64,000 bases of DNA from Thalassoglobus sp. JC818 (GCF_040717535.1 NZ_JBFEFI010000004.1:124001-188000); one strand, 5' to 3'; shown: positions 28,761 to 38,673, counted from the stretch's first letter. The notes: generated by a model not told the origin, from the letters alone. Program-made: numbers and translations.

Positions 28761-29840
28761 ATGAGCGAAGAAAAACAGACAACTGCCACAGTCACTTCCG
28801 AGAATCCTCCTCAAGAGCCGGAATTCCATTTCCACCACGAAGCGGAAACAACTGAGCTCGAAAAGTGGCTGAAGTCTGCTGGCAAGAAAATTGAGCCGTA
28901 TTCCAATCAAATCCTGATTGGGGCGATTGCACTCGCTGTCGTGGCTGCGATCTCGATTTACTGGATGCGATCGTCAGACGCGAGTCAGGGAGCAGCGTGG
29001 GAACAGTTCTCGAAAGCAACAACTCCTGCTGAATACGAGAAAGTCGCCTCGTCGTTTTCCAACACACAAGTCGGTGCATGGGCTTTGCTGGAAAGCGGCC
29101 GTGGACATTTGCGAGAAGGCCTGAACACCGCTCTGACCAATCGTGAAAGCAGCGACAAAAGCCTCTCACAAGCAAAAGACGCATTTTCTCAGCTTCTCGA
29201 TCATCCTCACGCCACTGACGAAGCCAAAGCAGACGCCATTTACGGCCTCGCCACAGCTCTCGAAGTTCTTTCCGGAGATGACCTGAATCAGGCAATCGAG
29301 CAATATCAGCGTCTGATCGACACGTATCCGGAATCACAACACGTTGCGTGGGCGACTCAGCGCATCAAAGACCTCAAGAAAAAGTCGGCCTCAGAGTTCT
29401 ACGCGTGGTTCCGAAATCAGGATCCGAAACCTGATGACCGTCGCCTCCCCAGCGATCTCACAGGCCAGGGAACAATCCCAGGTGCTGAAGAATTGGACTT
29501 GTTGATTCCCGACAGTGACGATGCCGGAGAACCTGTTCAACCACTAGGTGTTGGTCCCGAAAACACCAACACTGTTCCCGAAGAAATGCCTGCGGATGAG
29601 GCTCAACAGGAAACTGCAAACCCTGAAGCAGCTCCTGAGTTTCCTTCAGGCACAGAGTCTTCGGAAACCGAATCACCAGCTCCGGAAGCGACCAAACCTG
29701 AAGCAACCAGCGACGCGGAATCTTCCGAATCAACTTCCGCTCCTGAGAGTCCGTCCGAAGAGGCTGACTCAACTCCAGAATCTTCCGAGACTACGGATGC
29801 AAACGCCGACTCAGAAGAAACGACCCCTGAATCTGAATAA
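28761..29840 (+). CDS. Membrane-anchored tetratricopeptide protein, YfgM-like region
   Basis: The protein (359 residues) has an acidic N-terminus, one membrane helix (about residues 54-70, ILIGAIALAVVAAISIYWM) and a TPR region at about 75-210. TPR-like parts include YEKVASSFSNTQVGAWALLESG and IEQYQRLIDTYPESQHVAWATQRI. This architecture matches YfgM/TPR_21 proteins, which sit on the periplasmic side and assist the secretion or assembly machinery. The C-terminal 110 residues are low-complexity (Glu, Ser, Pro, Thr), probably disordered. The promoter at 28627 drives it. The RluA and FAH genes follow on the same strand with a 61-bp gap. Confidence 0.8.
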   Translation: MSEEKQTTATVTSENPPQEPEFHFHHEAETTELEKWLKSAGKKIEPYSNQILIGAIALAVVAAISIYWMRSSDASQGAAWEQFSKATTPAEYEKVASSFSNTQVGAWALLESGRGHLREGLNTALTNRESSDKSLSQAKDAFSQLLDHPHATDEAKADAIYGLATALEVLSGDDLNQAIEQYQRLIDTYPESQHVAWATQRIKDLKKKSASEFYAWFRNQDPKPDDRRLPSDLTGQGTIPGAEELDLLIPDSDDAGEPVQPLGVGPENTNTVPEEMPADEAQQETANPEAAPEFPSGTESSETESPAPEATKPEATSDAESSESTSAPESPSEEADSTPESSETTDANADSEETTPESE

Positions 29841-29901
29841 CTCCGCGTGATCGTGTTTTGAAGTCGTTCTTGCGACGCTAACGATCTTTGAGACACAGTC
29901 C

Positions 29902-30897
29902 ATGACCGATGATGCTTCCACAACACCGCAGATGCTCACCGTTGAGGGGCGTGCGCATGGATGGCGGCTCGATCATTACCTGACCCGGATTTTTCCGAAT
30001 CACAGCCGGGGTCAATTCCAAAAAGCGATTGCAGCGGAAACCGTTTTGGTGAACGGACTTCCGGTGAAAGCATCACGTCGGCTACGGGTCAACGATCGAG
30101 TTTCTGTCCGACTGCCGGAAGAACCGGACTCCACAATCACTCCGGAAGACATTCCTCTGGATGTGATTTTCGAAGACGAATTCATCGCGGTCATCAACAA
30201 GCAGGCGGACCTGATCACGCATCCCGGGAAGTCCAACTTCACCGGGACTCTCGCCGCTGCTGTCCAGCATCACTTTGATCAACTCAGCGACGTCGCCGGG
30301 CAACTTCGACCGGGAATCGTTCATCGCCTCGACCGCGACACGACGGGCGTCATCATCATCGCCAAAAACAATCAGGTCCATCACCAGCTGACCCGTCAAT
30401 TTGAGCAACGCACCGTCGAAAAAGAGTACCGAGCGTTGGCTTACGGAAAGCTTGATCGTGATGCCGATATCGTCACGACTCACGTGAAAACGCATCCCAA
30501 AGCACGCGAGAAAATGGTTGTCTGCCCTCCGGGAAACAACACTCGCGAAGCGGTGACGCGGTACAACGTGCTGGAACGGTTCGATCGATTCGTCTACGTT
30601 CAACTGCTCCCGAAAACTGGACGAACCCATCAGTTGAGAGTTCACCTTCAGCACCTGAAAGCTCCGATTATCGCTGATCGACTCTATTCCGGTCGCGAGT
30701 CACTCATGCCTTCGGAAGTGAACAGTTTAGACACCTCGGAAGATGAAACAGCCCTGATTTCCCGTCAGGCCCTGCATGCCTTCCGCCTGAAGATTCGCCA
30801 CCCGGTGACCGATGCCATCATGGAATTCGAAGCACCGTTTCCGGATGATTTTCAACGCACTTTGAACGCCTTGCAAGAACAACGAAAGCCGCATTGA
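29902..30897 (+). CDS. RluA-family pseudouridine synthase
   Basis: The 331-residue enzyme carries an N-terminal S4 RNA-binding domain (residues about 20-80, GQFQKAIAAETVLVNGL) and the pseudouridine synthase domain, with the catalytic Asp in GIVHRLDRDTTG. Other conserved blocks are KEYRALAYG and KTGRTHQLRVHL. The size and S4 domain suit RluD-like enzymes, which modify 23S rRNA, although RluC and RluA types cannot be excluded. It acts in the cytoplasm on nascent ribosomes. Its TGA overlaps the next gene's ATG by one base, so the two are translationally coupled. Confidence 0.92.
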   Translation: MTDDASTTPQMLTVEGRAHGWRLDHYLTRIFPNHSRGQFQKAIAAETVLVNGLPVKASRRLRVNDRVSVRLPEEPDSTITPEDIPLDVIFEDEFIAVINKQADLITHPGKSNFTGTLAAAVQHHFDQLSDVAGQLRPGIVHRLDRDTTGVIIIAKNNQVHHQLTRQFEQRTVEKEYRALAYGKLDRDADIVTTHVKTHPKAREKMVVCPPGNNTREAVTRYNVLERFDRFVYVQLLPKTGRTHQLRVHLQHLKAPIIADRLYSGRESLMPSEVNSLDTSEDETALISRQALHAFRLKIRHPVTDAIMEFEAPFPDDFQRTLNALQEQRKPH

Positions 30898-31775
30898 TGA
30901 AACTCGGAAAGATTCAAACTCCAGACGGTCAAACTCATGTCGCCATCGTCACCGATTCCGGCGCGAAACTCCTGCAACTGAATCAATCGCACAAAGTGTC
31001 GACACTCGCTGATATCCTCAACAGCCCAAATCCGGCGCAGTTGGCTGAGTCTCTCGCAGAATCCGCAGAAGAAATTTCGCTCGACGGCGTTCGCTTTCTG
31101 GCTCCCGTCGACAATCAGGAAACATGGGCAGCAGGTGTGACCTACAAGCGAAGCCAGATCGCTCGAATGGAAGAATCAGAAACCGGAGCCAGCCACTACG
31201 ATCTCGTTTACGATGCCGATCGTCCGGAATTGTTCTTTAAAGCAACTCCCAACCGAATCGTTTCTCCCGGTGAAGCTGTTCGAGTTCGCTACGACAGCAA
31301 CTGGTCAGTCCCCGAACCAGAGTTCACCCTCGTTCTCAATCCTCAGTTGAAGATCGTCGGTTACACCATCGGCAACGACATGTCCGCCCGAGACATCGAA
31401 GGGGAAAACCCCCTCTACCTCCCGCAAGCCAAAGTCTATCGACAATGTTGCTCGATCGGTCCTGTGATTCGATTGGTGGATGGCGAACTGGATTTGAAAT
31501 CAACAACCGTTGAATTGATCATCAGCCGAGGGGGAGAAAAGGTCTTCGAAGGCGATACTGACCTGGGTCAGCTTCATCGCAAACTCGACGAACTCGCTAA
31601 CTGGCTTGGACGAGAAGACGATTTTCCCAACGGGGCGTTTCTCCTCACCGGAACGGGAATCGTGCCTGACGACAATTTCACGCTGGAAGATGGGGATCAG
31701 ATTTCCATTTCCGTGGCTGGAATCGGAACGCTTGAGAACAGCGTGGTCAAATCTGATCGGCCAGCCTCACACTGA
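30897..31775 (+). CDS. Fumarylacetoacetate hydrolase family protein
   Basis: The 292-residue protein belongs to the FAH superfamily, which hydrolyses or decarboxylates beta-diketo acids with a divalent metal. It has PEPEFTLVLN, GNDMSARDIEG and FLLTGTGIVPDDNFTLEDGD, all typical of the C-terminal FAH barrel. The N-terminal 75 residues are an extra domain seen in many FAH proteins of sugar-acid catabolism (for example dehydratases of aldonates). The start codon overlaps the RluA stop (TGATG). No pathway neighbours are present, so the substrate is unknown. Confidence 0.88.
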   Translation: MKLGKIQTPDGQTHVAIVTDSGAKLLQLNQSHKVSTLADILNSPNPAQLAESLAESAEEISLDGVRFLAPVDNQETWAAGVTYKRSQIARMEESETGASHYDLVYDADRPELFFKATPNRIVSPGEAVRVRYDSNWSVPEPEFTLVLNPQLKIVGYTIGNDMSARDIEGENPLYLPQAKVYRQCCSIGPVIRLVDGELDLKSTTVELIISRGGEKVFEGDTDLGQLHRKLDELANWLGREDDFPNGAFLLTGTGIVPDDNFTLEDGDQISISVAGIGTLENSVVKSDRPASH

Positions 31776-32013
31776 CCCCAATCGATAAATTCCTCAGCAT
31801 CTGGGCTGCCGTGAGCCTGAATTGGGATCGGAATTCGACTGTATTTGCGAATTCTGCCGATCTTCAAAGCAGACGGCTCAGCCTGTGTACTTGCATGATC
31901 GGTTAACGGCACTTTGGCCTTCAAACTCTCATGTCAGTCTGGATGCTCGTTCGAGAGTCGAACGCGCGACGAGCCGAAACATTGTCCGTGCCTCGTCATT
32001 GGGAATTGAATCC

Positions 32014-32784
32014 ATGTGTTGGAGAACTTTTGCTCCTTGCCTCACGCTCCTCTTTTTTGCAACGAGTTCTGTCAGGGCGCAACCATTTCCTGCACCAGTC
32101 GGCGGCTGCAATGAGTGCCAGCAGTCACAGATGATGGCTCCCGCTGGTCCCGTCATGATGCCGCAATTCTCGGTCGCCCCCATGCCATTCATGAGCCCCG
32201 CACCGTATTGTGGTCCCGCCCCAGTTGCATGCCGACCGAAACTCAAGCATTGCCCGCTGAGAGGCATCGGCCTGGGATGTCGACCTTGTCCACTACTGTG
32301 CCCGTTGCGAGCAATCGCTCCTTGTGGCCCGTGGGGTCCTCCCGCATATTGCGACCCCTATTCCGCATACGGCGCCCCCTATCCCGTCGTGCCTTACACA
32401 CCGGTCGCTCCGTATGGAGCCACAGTTCCGTACACACCAGCGCCCATCATGTCTGCACCGACAATGAGCCCCGTCATTACTCCCGTGCCTTCTTCGTCGT
32501 ACCCAACAGTTCCAAGCAACGGAACGATGACCGCTCCAACCGGAGATGTTTCGTCAACAGGCTCTGGTTACTATCAGTATGAAAATCGCTCTCCGTTGAG
32601 CGTTCCGAACCCTTACCTCGACTCCGCGACGTCCCCTCAGGACTGGGCACCGGTTCATCAACGAACAGCAGCCCCCAGTTCCGATGTGACATCGATCTAC
32701 AACCCGACCAGAACAGCGCAAGCGAGCCCTCAAAATTCGCAGGCACCAGCGAGTGTGCTTCAAGCGAATCGGTTTTACCGCTAG
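32014..32784 (+). CDS. Secreted proline-rich protein
   Basis: This 256-residue product has a signal peptide (LTLLFFATSSVRA) and then a low-complexity Pro/Ala/Ser/Tyr/Cys-rich chain, for example PFMSPAPYCGPAPVACRPK and YCDPYSAYGAPYPVVPYTP. The Cys residues in the first half (CNECQQ, CRPK, CPLLC) could form disulfides. No domain is recognised; it may be a cell-wall or stalk protein. The ATG at 32014 begins the signal peptide. The frame continues upstream to 31822, but that part has no features. A palindrome overlaps the stop codon and a strong terminator follows. Confidence 0.75.
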   Translation: MCWRTFAPCLTLLFFATSSVRAQPFPAPVGGCNECQQSQMMAPAGPVMMPQFSVAPMPFMSPAPYCGPAPVACRPKLKHCPLRGIGLGCRPCPLLCPLRAIAPCGPWGPPAYCDPYSAYGAPYPVVPYTPVAPYGATVPYTPAPIMSAPTMSPVITPVPSSSYPTVPSNGTMTAPTGDVSSTGSGYYQYENRSPLSVPNPYLDSATSPQDWAPVHQRTAAPSSDVTSIYNPTRTAQASPQNSQAPASVLQANRFYR

Positions 32785-32796
32785 AGCAAGTTGCTC
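32784..32796. repeat. Palindrome GAGCAAGTTGCTC (copy 2)
   Basis: It overlaps the TAG stop of the proline-rich protein gene. It differs from copy 1 only in the central base. Confidence 0.5.
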
Positions 32797-32851
32797 ATCC
32801 CGTACGATCATCAAGACGTTTTCTCTCAATCTCGCATCTGTATCAACGAAA

Positions 32852-32885
32852 CAACCGAGTTGCGTTATCGAACGCAACTCGGTTG
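32852..32885. terminator. Bidirectional 15-bp hairpin between convergent genes
   Basis: CAACCGAGTTGCGTT (32852-32866) pairs perfectly with AACGCAACTCGGTTG (32871-32885) around an ATCG loop. It separates the proline-rich gene and mqnD, 24 bp after the latter's stop. Confidence 0.8.
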
Positions 32886-32909
32886 AATGCTGAGAAACGT
32901 CATTGAAAA

Positions 32910-33821
32910 CTACTCGCCGGAAATGAACTCCAGCTTGACGGGATTCGGAATAATCCCCGCTTCGTATCCCTCTTGAAGCAACCGGGCCACCGCTTCTCGA
33001 CCACGTTCACCGAAATCGATTGTCCAGTCGTTGACGTACATCCCAACGAACTTGTCGGCTTTCGCATGGTCAAGATCTCGACCGTATTGCAGAGCGTGCT
33101 CGAGTGCCTCTTCTCGATAATCGAGCCCGTATTGAATGCTCTCTTTGAGCAGCTTCGTGACTTCGTTCATCTTCGTCTCGCCGAGATCTTTTCGGATCGC
33201 ATTGGCTCCGAGCGGAAGCGGAAGTCCAGTTTTCTCCATCCACCATTCGCCGAGATCGACGACGAGGCTCAACCCCTGATCGCCGTACGTCAGTTGACCT
33301 TCGTGGATGATGAGCCCTGCGTCTGCTTCACCCCGCTCGACGACGTTCAAGATTTCATCGAAGGGGTAAACCTCGTAGGTGAACGTCCCGCAGTCACCTG
33401 TCGTGTGCGACTCTTTCGTTGATGTCTGCGGCTTGCCTCCGAGGCAGAGATTCAACGCCAGGAAAGCGGTCGTTAGAGTCCCTGGAACAGCAATCTTCTT
33501 GCCCTTTAGATCAGAGATGCTCGACTCGCCACGGGTCACCACCATTGGCCCATAGTTGTCCCCCATGCTGGCTCCGCAGGCACACAAAGCATATGTATCT
33601 GTCAGGTAAGCATAGCCGTGCAAACTGACTGCCGTCAGTTCCAGTTCGGCAGCGAAGGCTCGGCGATTGAGCGTTTCAATGTCCTGCAGTTCGTGAGTGA
33701 AGAGATAGTCTCCGGTCTCGATCTTGTCGTTGGCGAGTGCGTGAAACATGAAGGCATCGTCCGGGTCCGGGCTGTGCCCCACATGAATTTCTGTCTTTTT
33801 TTCAGTCATTGCTGCACTCAT
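32910..33821 (-). CDS. mqnD: 1,4-dihydroxy-6-naphthoate synthase (futalosine menaquinone pathway)
   Basis: This 303-residue enzyme acts late in the futalosine pathway of menaquinone synthesis, turning cyclic dehypoxanthinyl futalosine into 1,4-dihydroxy-6-naphthoate. It is a periplasmic-binding-protein-like fold used as an enzyme, recognisable from GHSPDPDDAFMFHAL at the start, then AVSLHGYAYLTDTYA and GPLLEG-like GLIIHEGQLTYGDQ. Other futalosine genes (mqnA, mqnB, mqnC, mqnE) are not in the window. No close operon partner. The ATG at 33821 has GGA upstream; an internal ATG four codons later is also possible. Confidence 0.93.
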   Translation of the reverse strand: MSAAMTEKKTEIHVGHSPDPDDAFMFHALANDKIETGDYLFTHELQDIETLNRRAFAAELELTAVSLHGYAYLTDTYALCACGASMGDNYGPMVVTRGESSISDLKGKKIAVPGTLTTAFLALNLCLGGKPQTSTKESHTTGDCGTFTYEVYPFDEILNVVERGEADAGLIIHEGQLTYGDQGLSLVVDLGEWWMEKTGLPLPLGANAIRKDLGETKMNEVTKLLKESIQYGLDYREEALEHALQYGRDLDHAKADKFVGMYVNDWTIDFGERGREAVARLLQEGYEAGIIPNPVKLEFISGE

Positions 33822-34080
33822 TCAACCATTCCGATTTGAGGGATAACTCCAACCATGTCATTCGGCGGATTCAACAGCTTCACGAGAAGAAGATGCCGAT
33901 GTTTTGATGCACTCGAAGAGCGACTCTGGGAGAAGCCTTCGTGATTTTTCGGGAATCCAACCGACCTTATTGTGAGCAGACTTTGGTTGCAAGCTCACGC
34001 GATCTTTGATCTCAACACCGAGGAAACCGCAGCGAAAGCCGATCTTTCACCATCGGTTTCGAAGAAATCTCCCCGGATCG

Positions 34081-34890
34081 CTACACACCTTTGTCGACTG
34101 CAGTTTTGACGATTTGCTCGTCGAAATAGTTCGTTTCCATTCCCGCATCGATCACCAACCCCTGACAGTTGATTCCTGACGATCTGGGACTCAACAGGAA
34201 CGCGACGGAATTGGCCACTTCAGCGGTCTGAACAGCTTGTTTTCGCAGCGTCGCCTGCTCGGCAAATAGATAGGAATCGACATACCCGGGAATGCCCGCC
34301 GAAGCAGATGTTTTCAACAGCCCCGGACAAACCGCATTGAATCGAACCTTCGAGAAGCCAGAGAACGACTTGGCGAGAAAACAGATCGACGAATCGAGAG
34401 CAGCTTTCACCGGCGCCATGTATCCGTAGTTTTCCGCAGCCATCCGAGTCGTCGAGATCGAAATCGTCACCACGCTCCCAGTTGCCGGATCGAGGATTTC
34501 TCGAAACGCATTGCATGTTGCGATCAGCGAGAAGCATGAAATATCGACAGCTTGCAGAAAAGCACTCCGAGGTGTCTCGTGAAACGGCAGCCATCCGGCG
34601 GAGTAGTCCGCAAAAGCAATAGAGTGAACGATCCCCTGAATCTGCGACCGATCTTTCGCCACAGATTCCGCGAGCCGATCAATCTCCTCCTGATGTTCGA
34701 CATCACAAACATAAATCGGAGCGTCGCCCACGAGCTTGCGAAGGCTTTCACGTCGCTGTTCGCTGCGAACAGAATAAAGAACGTCAGCACCGAAGTCGGA
34801 CAAGAGTTTTCCCACATGGAACGCGACGCTCTTTCGATTCGCAGCTCCCATCACCAAAACCGACTTGCCAGCTAAATCAAGAAAATCCAT
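34081..34890 (-). CDS. fabI: Enoyl-[acyl-carrier-protein] reductase
   Basis: The 269-residue protein is a FabI-type short-chain reductase that completes each fatty-acid elongation cycle by reducing enoyl-ACP with NAD(P)H. Visible features are the unusual nucleotide motif [25 protein letters not shown], and the catalytic YGYMAPVK (Tyr-x6-Lys). The C-terminal [13 protein letters not shown] also fits. It acts in the cytoplasm. The start at 34890 is picked by homology; ATG at 34899 is equally close. It is a single gene between the mqnD region and proB on the same strand. Confidence is high for FabI, moderate for the exact start. Confidence 0.9.
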   Translation of the reverse strand: MDFLDLAGKSVLVMGAANRKSVAFHVGKLLSDFGADVLYSVRSEQRRESLRKLVGDAPIYVCDVEHQEEIDRLAESVAKDRSQIQGIVHSIAFADYSAGWLPFHETPRSAFLQAVDISCFSLIATCNAFREILDPATGSVVTISISTTRMAAENYGYMAPVKAALDSSICFLAKSFSGFSKVRFNAVCPGLLKTSASAGIPGYVDSYLFAEQATLRKQAVQTAEVANSVAFLLSPRSSGINCQGLVIDAGMETNYFDEQIVKTAVDKGV

Positions 34891-35060
34891 CCGTATCATC
34901 CATTTCAAACATGTGTCTCAGACCAAGTGGCATCAATCCTGAATCGCCTCAAAGACACAACACACAAATATTCGAGAGCGTTTTCGAAACTGCGATCTCT
35001 TCGGCGACCGAGTCTCACTCAATGACTCGCAAGCACTCACGAATCATTCCCGGAGTTCAC

Positions 35061-36194
35061 TCATCGAATGACACACAGGTTGTCCCGATGAATCACCTCG
35101 ACATACGGGACCGATCCGAGGACCGCCTCAAGTTCTTCAGTTCTACGACGAGCAATTCGACCAACCAGTTCCGAGTTGTAATTCGTCAGCCCCCGCGCGA
35201 ACTCATGCCCCGCTTCGTCAGTCAACGACACAAGCTCGCCCCGATTGAAGCTACCGGAAACTTTCGTGACTCCAATTGGAAGTAATGACTTCCCGCGATG
35301 CCGAACAGCATTCACAGCCCCGGGATCGAGTTCGAGTGTTCCATGCGGAGTGACAGTGAATCCAATCCACCGCTTCCAGGCTGGGATGAGCGGACCCTGT
35401 GCAGTGAACAGAGTTCCAACATCTTCGCCATTAAGTATCTCTTCCAGAACATTTTCGTTCCGGCCGTTCGCGATGATCACGCATTCGCCGACCGAAGTTG
35501 CGACGCGAACCGAATCGAGCTTCGACTGCATCCCTCCGGTCCCGCGCGAACTCTTGATCTCTTTCGCCAGCGATAGAATCTTGTCGTCGACCGAACTGAT
35601 CTTCGGAATCCGCTTGCTTTCGGGATCACGTGGGTCGCCGTCGTACAACCCGTCCACTACCGACAAGATCACGAGAAGAGGTGACTCGAGCAGGTTGCTG
35701 ACCATCGCTGCGAGTCGGTCATTGTCCCCAAACTTAATCTCCCGAACACTGACCGTGTCATTCTCGTTGACGATCGGCACGACTCCGTACTCGAAGAGCG
35801 TGTTGAGAGTATTGCGGACGTTCAGATAGCGATCACGATTCCGAAAGTCGTTCGCGGTCAGAAGCATCTGGGCTGCGTGATAACCGAATTCCTGAAGAGC
35901 TTCGTCATAGGCTCGAATCAAACTCGCCTGCCCTGCAGCAGCGGCCGCCTGCAAGTGTGGAAGATCGGTCGGTCGACCAGGAAGCCCGAGAAGTCCGATT
36001 CCGGCGCCGACCGCTCCACTCGAAACGACGAGCACTCGCCGCCCGGTTGATCGAATCAAATGAATCTGACGAGCCAGCGCGCGGACACGGTCAACGTCCA
36101 ACCGATCATCATCTCGGGAAAGGACATTGGTCCCGACTTTCACCACGACGGTACGTGCATTCGCAACGACTTCCTGTCGCACAAGGTCTCGCAT
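35061..36194 (-). CDS. proB: Glutamate 5-kinase with PUA domain
   Basis: The 377-residue enzyme phosphorylates glutamate to start proline synthesis. The amino acid kinase domain begins [12 protein letters not shown] and includes [24 protein letters not shown] and [11 protein letters not shown]; a PUA domain follows from about residue 275 ([25 protein letters not shown]). Product feedback by proline is known for the family. The start at the ATG at 36194 is set by homology; in-frame ATGs at 36209 and 36233 would add residues and lack good ribosome sites. proA is not in the window, so the pathway genes are separate. Confidence 0.93.
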   Translation of the reverse strand: MRDLVRQEVVANARTVVVKVGTNVLSRDDDRLDVDRVRALARQIHLIRSTGRRVLVVSSGAVGAGIGLLGLPGRPTDLPHLQAAAAAGQASLIRAYDEALQEFGYHAAQMLLTANDFRNRDRYLNVRNTLNTLFEYGVVPIVNENDTVSVREIKFGDNDRLAAMVSNLLESPLLVILSVVDGLYDGDPRDPESKRIPKISSVDDKILSLAKEIKSSRGTGGMQSKLDSVRVATSVGECVIIANGRNENVLEEILNGEDVGTLFTAQGPLIPAWKRWIGFTVTPHGTLELDPGAVNAVRHRGKSLLPIGVTKVSGSFNRGELVSLTDEAGHEFARGLTNYNSELVGRIARRRTEELEAVLGSVPYVEVIHRDNLCVIR

Positions 36195-36339
36195 GAATTC
36201 CGTTTTCATCCAGTTTGAAACAGGTCCACTCATTCCGCACTCGCACCGCAACGGTCGACGCGACGTTGAAACTGCGGAGAGAAACTCGATTAAGGCAAGC
36301 AAGCCGGTTAATCACAAAAGCAAAACGCAACAACGAAGG

Positions 36340-36870
36340 CTATTCGTCTTCTGAATACGGAACTCCGTTCTCTTCGTGAAGGCGTTTCTTCTCTTCGCGA
36401 TCTTCAAGAATCGTGACCGTGCCGTTGGTCTCGTCGTATGCGTAGACCTGCCAGGGATAGAGCCCCTTCATGTTGTTCGGATTCAACCGAACCTGTTCAT
36501 CGAATTCCTCGAACGTCAACGGTTTGGGGTCTTCGGAACTTTCGATCGAATTCGCGAACGAAGAAAGCTTCGCGTTGTACTCCATCGTCGCTTTGTTCAA
36601 TCGAGATGTCGCTGAGAAATGCGATTGTGTAACCGCAGTGAGGTAATCCCCGGCGTTGGTTTCGTTGGAAACCTCCACAAGATTCGGGTTCTCTTCCAGA
36701 GCTTTGTGCTTGTCGACAATTTTCCATTCGAGTTTCGAAAAACCTTGTGGCTTGTTTTCGACAGGTTGCTGCTCAACGGCTTCGGGTGAATCCGCAGGGG
36801 AATCAGAATTAGAGGCTTGTTCACAGCCACTCAGGAAACAGATTGTCAGGAGAGCGCAAACGGTTCTCAT
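36340..36870 (-). CDS. Small lipoprotein of unknown function
   Basis: The 176-residue protein has a lipoprotein signal peptide ending in FLSGC, followed by a Ser/Asp/Glu/Pro-rich linker and a mostly helical region. No known domain is seen. It contains the segment KLEWKIVDKHKALEENPNLVEVSNETNAGDY but no catalytic motif. It should be anchored in the periplasmic face of a membrane. It is divergent from the small membrane protein gene. Confidence 0.75.
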   Translation of the reverse strand: MRTVCALLTICFLSGCEQASNSDSPADSPEAVEQQPVENKPQGFSKLEWKIVDKHKALEENPNLVEVSNETNAGDYLTAVTQSHFSATSRLNKATMEYNAKLSSFANSIESSEDPKPLTFEEFDEQVRLNPNNMKGLYPWQVYAYDETNGTVTILEDREEKKRLHEENGVPYSEDE

Positions 36871-37174
36871 GGAATAGTCTCTGGCGAATTTCAGCGAAGC
36901 TGGCTCAAGACACCCTGAACCTTCTCCTTATTATGGATCGATTGCTTCAAGCCTTCAATAAGCTGATCTGTGATTCTGAGGGAGTGAATTGAATTCGATT
37001 TCGCGAAACCCGGTCCCTGCTCGTAGTGAATGGAAGACCGAATAGCTGATCGAATTGCGCGGCTTGAGACTCTTCGCATCAAAATCGACTGGTGCGGAAA
37101 ACTTGACCGATCACCCGTCATTCGTGATGATTGAATATTGTCCCTCTTCTTTGCACTCGCAGACGGAACTCAAT
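36871..37174. other. Intergenic region between divergent lipoprotein and membrane protein genes
   Basis: About 300 bp. I see no gene, no clear promoter pair and no strong hairpin. Confidence 0.4.
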
Positions 37175-37597
37175 ATGCCGGGAGAGTCTTTCAATTCGTC
37201 GGGAAAACCGAACGGCTCGATCCTGGCATCGACGTTCGTCCTCCTGACCGGTGCGATCGGGCTGCTTTTCGTCATTGCAGTCACCGGGGGAGATCCGTAC
37301 ACGTCCATCATCAGCGGTGTTATCACATTCGTTGGACTTTGCCTGCTTGTTTTTCTGATTCGCGCGACGTCCTCATTGAGCCCGAAAAACGTCTACAACT
37401 GGGTTTTCAGCAAGCAGGCACGCCCCGAAGCAGAATACCAGCCGCGCCGTGCACGAGAAGCTTCCCGCTCTTACGGAGACAATCGCCCGCCGAATGCTGA
37501 AGAGTTGCGAGACATGAAAGACGGCCTGCGAAACTGGGTCCCGTCGAACGTTCCAAAGCGATCGAAAACGACCCGTCGAAATCGTCCGGAAGAGTAA
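37175..37597 (+). CDS. Small two-helix membrane protein
   Basis: The 140-residue protein has two adjacent membrane helices (about residues 15-37, ILASTFVLLTGAIGLLFVIAV, and 45-65, SIISGVITFVGLCLLVFLI) with a very short loop, followed by a basic cytoplasmic tail rich in Arg and Pro. No family is recognised. The ATG at 37175 follows GGAA at 7 nt; the frame extends upstream to 37055 without hydrophobic content. The function is unknown. Confidence 0.7.
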   Translation: MPGESFNSSGKPNGSILASTFVLLTGAIGLLFVIAVTGGDPYTSIISGVITFVGLCLLVFLIRATSSLSPKNVYNWVFSKQARPEAEYQPRRAREASRSYGDNRPPNAEELRDMKDGLRNWVPSNVPKRSKTTRRNRPEE

Positions 37598-37877
37598 TCA
37601 AGCGACTGTCAGACAGGAAAAGTCGCTGCGAAAAGAGTGATCCCTCAGTGAATCGTCCGATTCAAGGAACGATATTGCTCCCGCAATGACGTGGTCGTGA
37701 TCGCAACTACTTCCAGAATTGTGAGCTCAGAGATGCTCGCAGCCGCCGATTGATTCAAGCATCGCCCACGGCTGGTTCAGCATCCAGCGTGCATTCACCC
37801 CACCAGCAACAAAGGCATTCGACAGAACCTTGTCGACTTCCAATGTCCGGGTTTTCGAGAACCGCCCCGTCAACCCT

Positions 37878-38081
37878 CTACTGGGCAGCGAGCTTCTGGT
37901 TCTTCTTTTCAAGTTCAGCTTGAGTCGCTTCGCCATCGCAGAGTTCATCGCGGACGATGTTCATCTCGCGAGGAGCATCAATTCCGATGCGAACAGTGTT
38001 TGGGCCGATGCGAACAACCGTGACCGCAATGTCTTCGCCGATCAGGATGCGCTCACCGGGTTTTCTCGAGAGGACCAACAT
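37878..38081 (-). CDS. csrA: Carbon storage regulator CsrA
   Basis: The 67-residue protein is a full-length CsrA: MLVLSRKPGERILIGEDI, then VRIGPNTVRIGIDAPREM. It is a dimeric RNA-binding protein that represses or activates translation by binding GGA motifs in mRNA leaders. Its own leader has GGA twice in the ribosome site (CAGGAAGGAAACC), so autoregulation is plausible. No flagellar genes or FliW are close, which are the usual partners elsewhere. The 88-residue conserved gene upstream on the same strand is separated by 184 bp. Confidence 0.95.
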   Translation of the reverse strand: MLVLSRKPGERILIGEDIAVTVVRIGPNTVRIGIDAPREMNIVRDELCDGEATQAELEKKNQKLAAQ

Positions 38082-38265
38082 AGTGTGGTTTCCTTCCTGT
38101 GGGAGTCTCGTTCAAGGAGCGGCTTCCTGCCGCGTCTGGCGCCATCAAAACGAGCATGACATCACAACGATACCAGCATCCAAACACGATGTCCAGCACC
38201 CAAACCTCAACGCAGAGCAGTGCTCAATTTCCAGGCAACGCCCCAGTGCTCAACTTTTAAGCAGC

Positions 38266-38532
38266 TCAGGCGCCTTGGAATCCGAGGTTCTTCAAACCGG
38301 CAAGTGGTTCAGTGTCGGTCATCTTGACTGCCGTAATGGCAGAAAATGCCAGTACAACTTTTCGCGCCCCGGTCGTGTCAGGTCGCTCGCGCTCGAGGGC
38401 GATCAATCCCTCAGAGGTCAGAAATTCGCGAAACTCAATCGTCTCACCAGCAGCGGTCACGACGAGCCCCCGACGAGGCATTGTTGATGGCCAGTTTTCA
38501 AAGAGTTGCTGCCAGGCAAATGCAGTATCCAT
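38266..38532 (-). CDS. Small conserved protein of unknown function
   Basis: The 88-residue protein begins MDTAFAWQQLFENWPSTMPRRG and later contains LIALERERPDTTGARKVVL. I recognise this as a small protein conserved in planctomycetes but know no function. It has no membrane segment. AAGGGA lies just upstream of the ATG. It may be in an operon with csrA. Confidence 0.7.
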   Translation of the reverse strand: MDTAFAWQQLFENWPSTMPRRGLVVTAAGETIEFREFLTSEGLIALERERPDTTGARKVVLAFSAITAVKMTDTEPLAGLKNLGFQGA

Positions 38533-38634
38533 CGATTCCCTTGATTCCGAATAGTTCCATATCTGGAGTATTCGTCGGAATCTGAGCCCGGAAGAGGAAG
38601 TTTTGAGTTGCCGAAGAAATTATGGCAAGAAGAA

Positions 38635-38666
38635 AGGCGGCAACGATCCTAAAATCGTTGCCGCCT
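38635..38666 (-). terminator. Terminator after tRNA-Glu
   Basis: A 13-bp stem (AGGCGGCAACGAT, 38635-38647, with ATCGTTGCCGCCT, 38654-38666) and 6-nt loop lie just downstream of the minus-strand tRNA. T-rich sequence (TTTCTTCTT on the minus strand) follows. Confidence 0.75.
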
Positions 38667-38673
38667 GTTCAGG

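Noticed and set aside
29603-29926. 107-codon minus-strand frame rich in Ser/Val/Ala
   Set aside because: Mirror of the low-complexity tail of the TPR protein gene.
37727-37948. 73-codon minus-strand frame overlapping csrA
   Set aside because: Overlaps the end of csrA in another frame with no features of its own.
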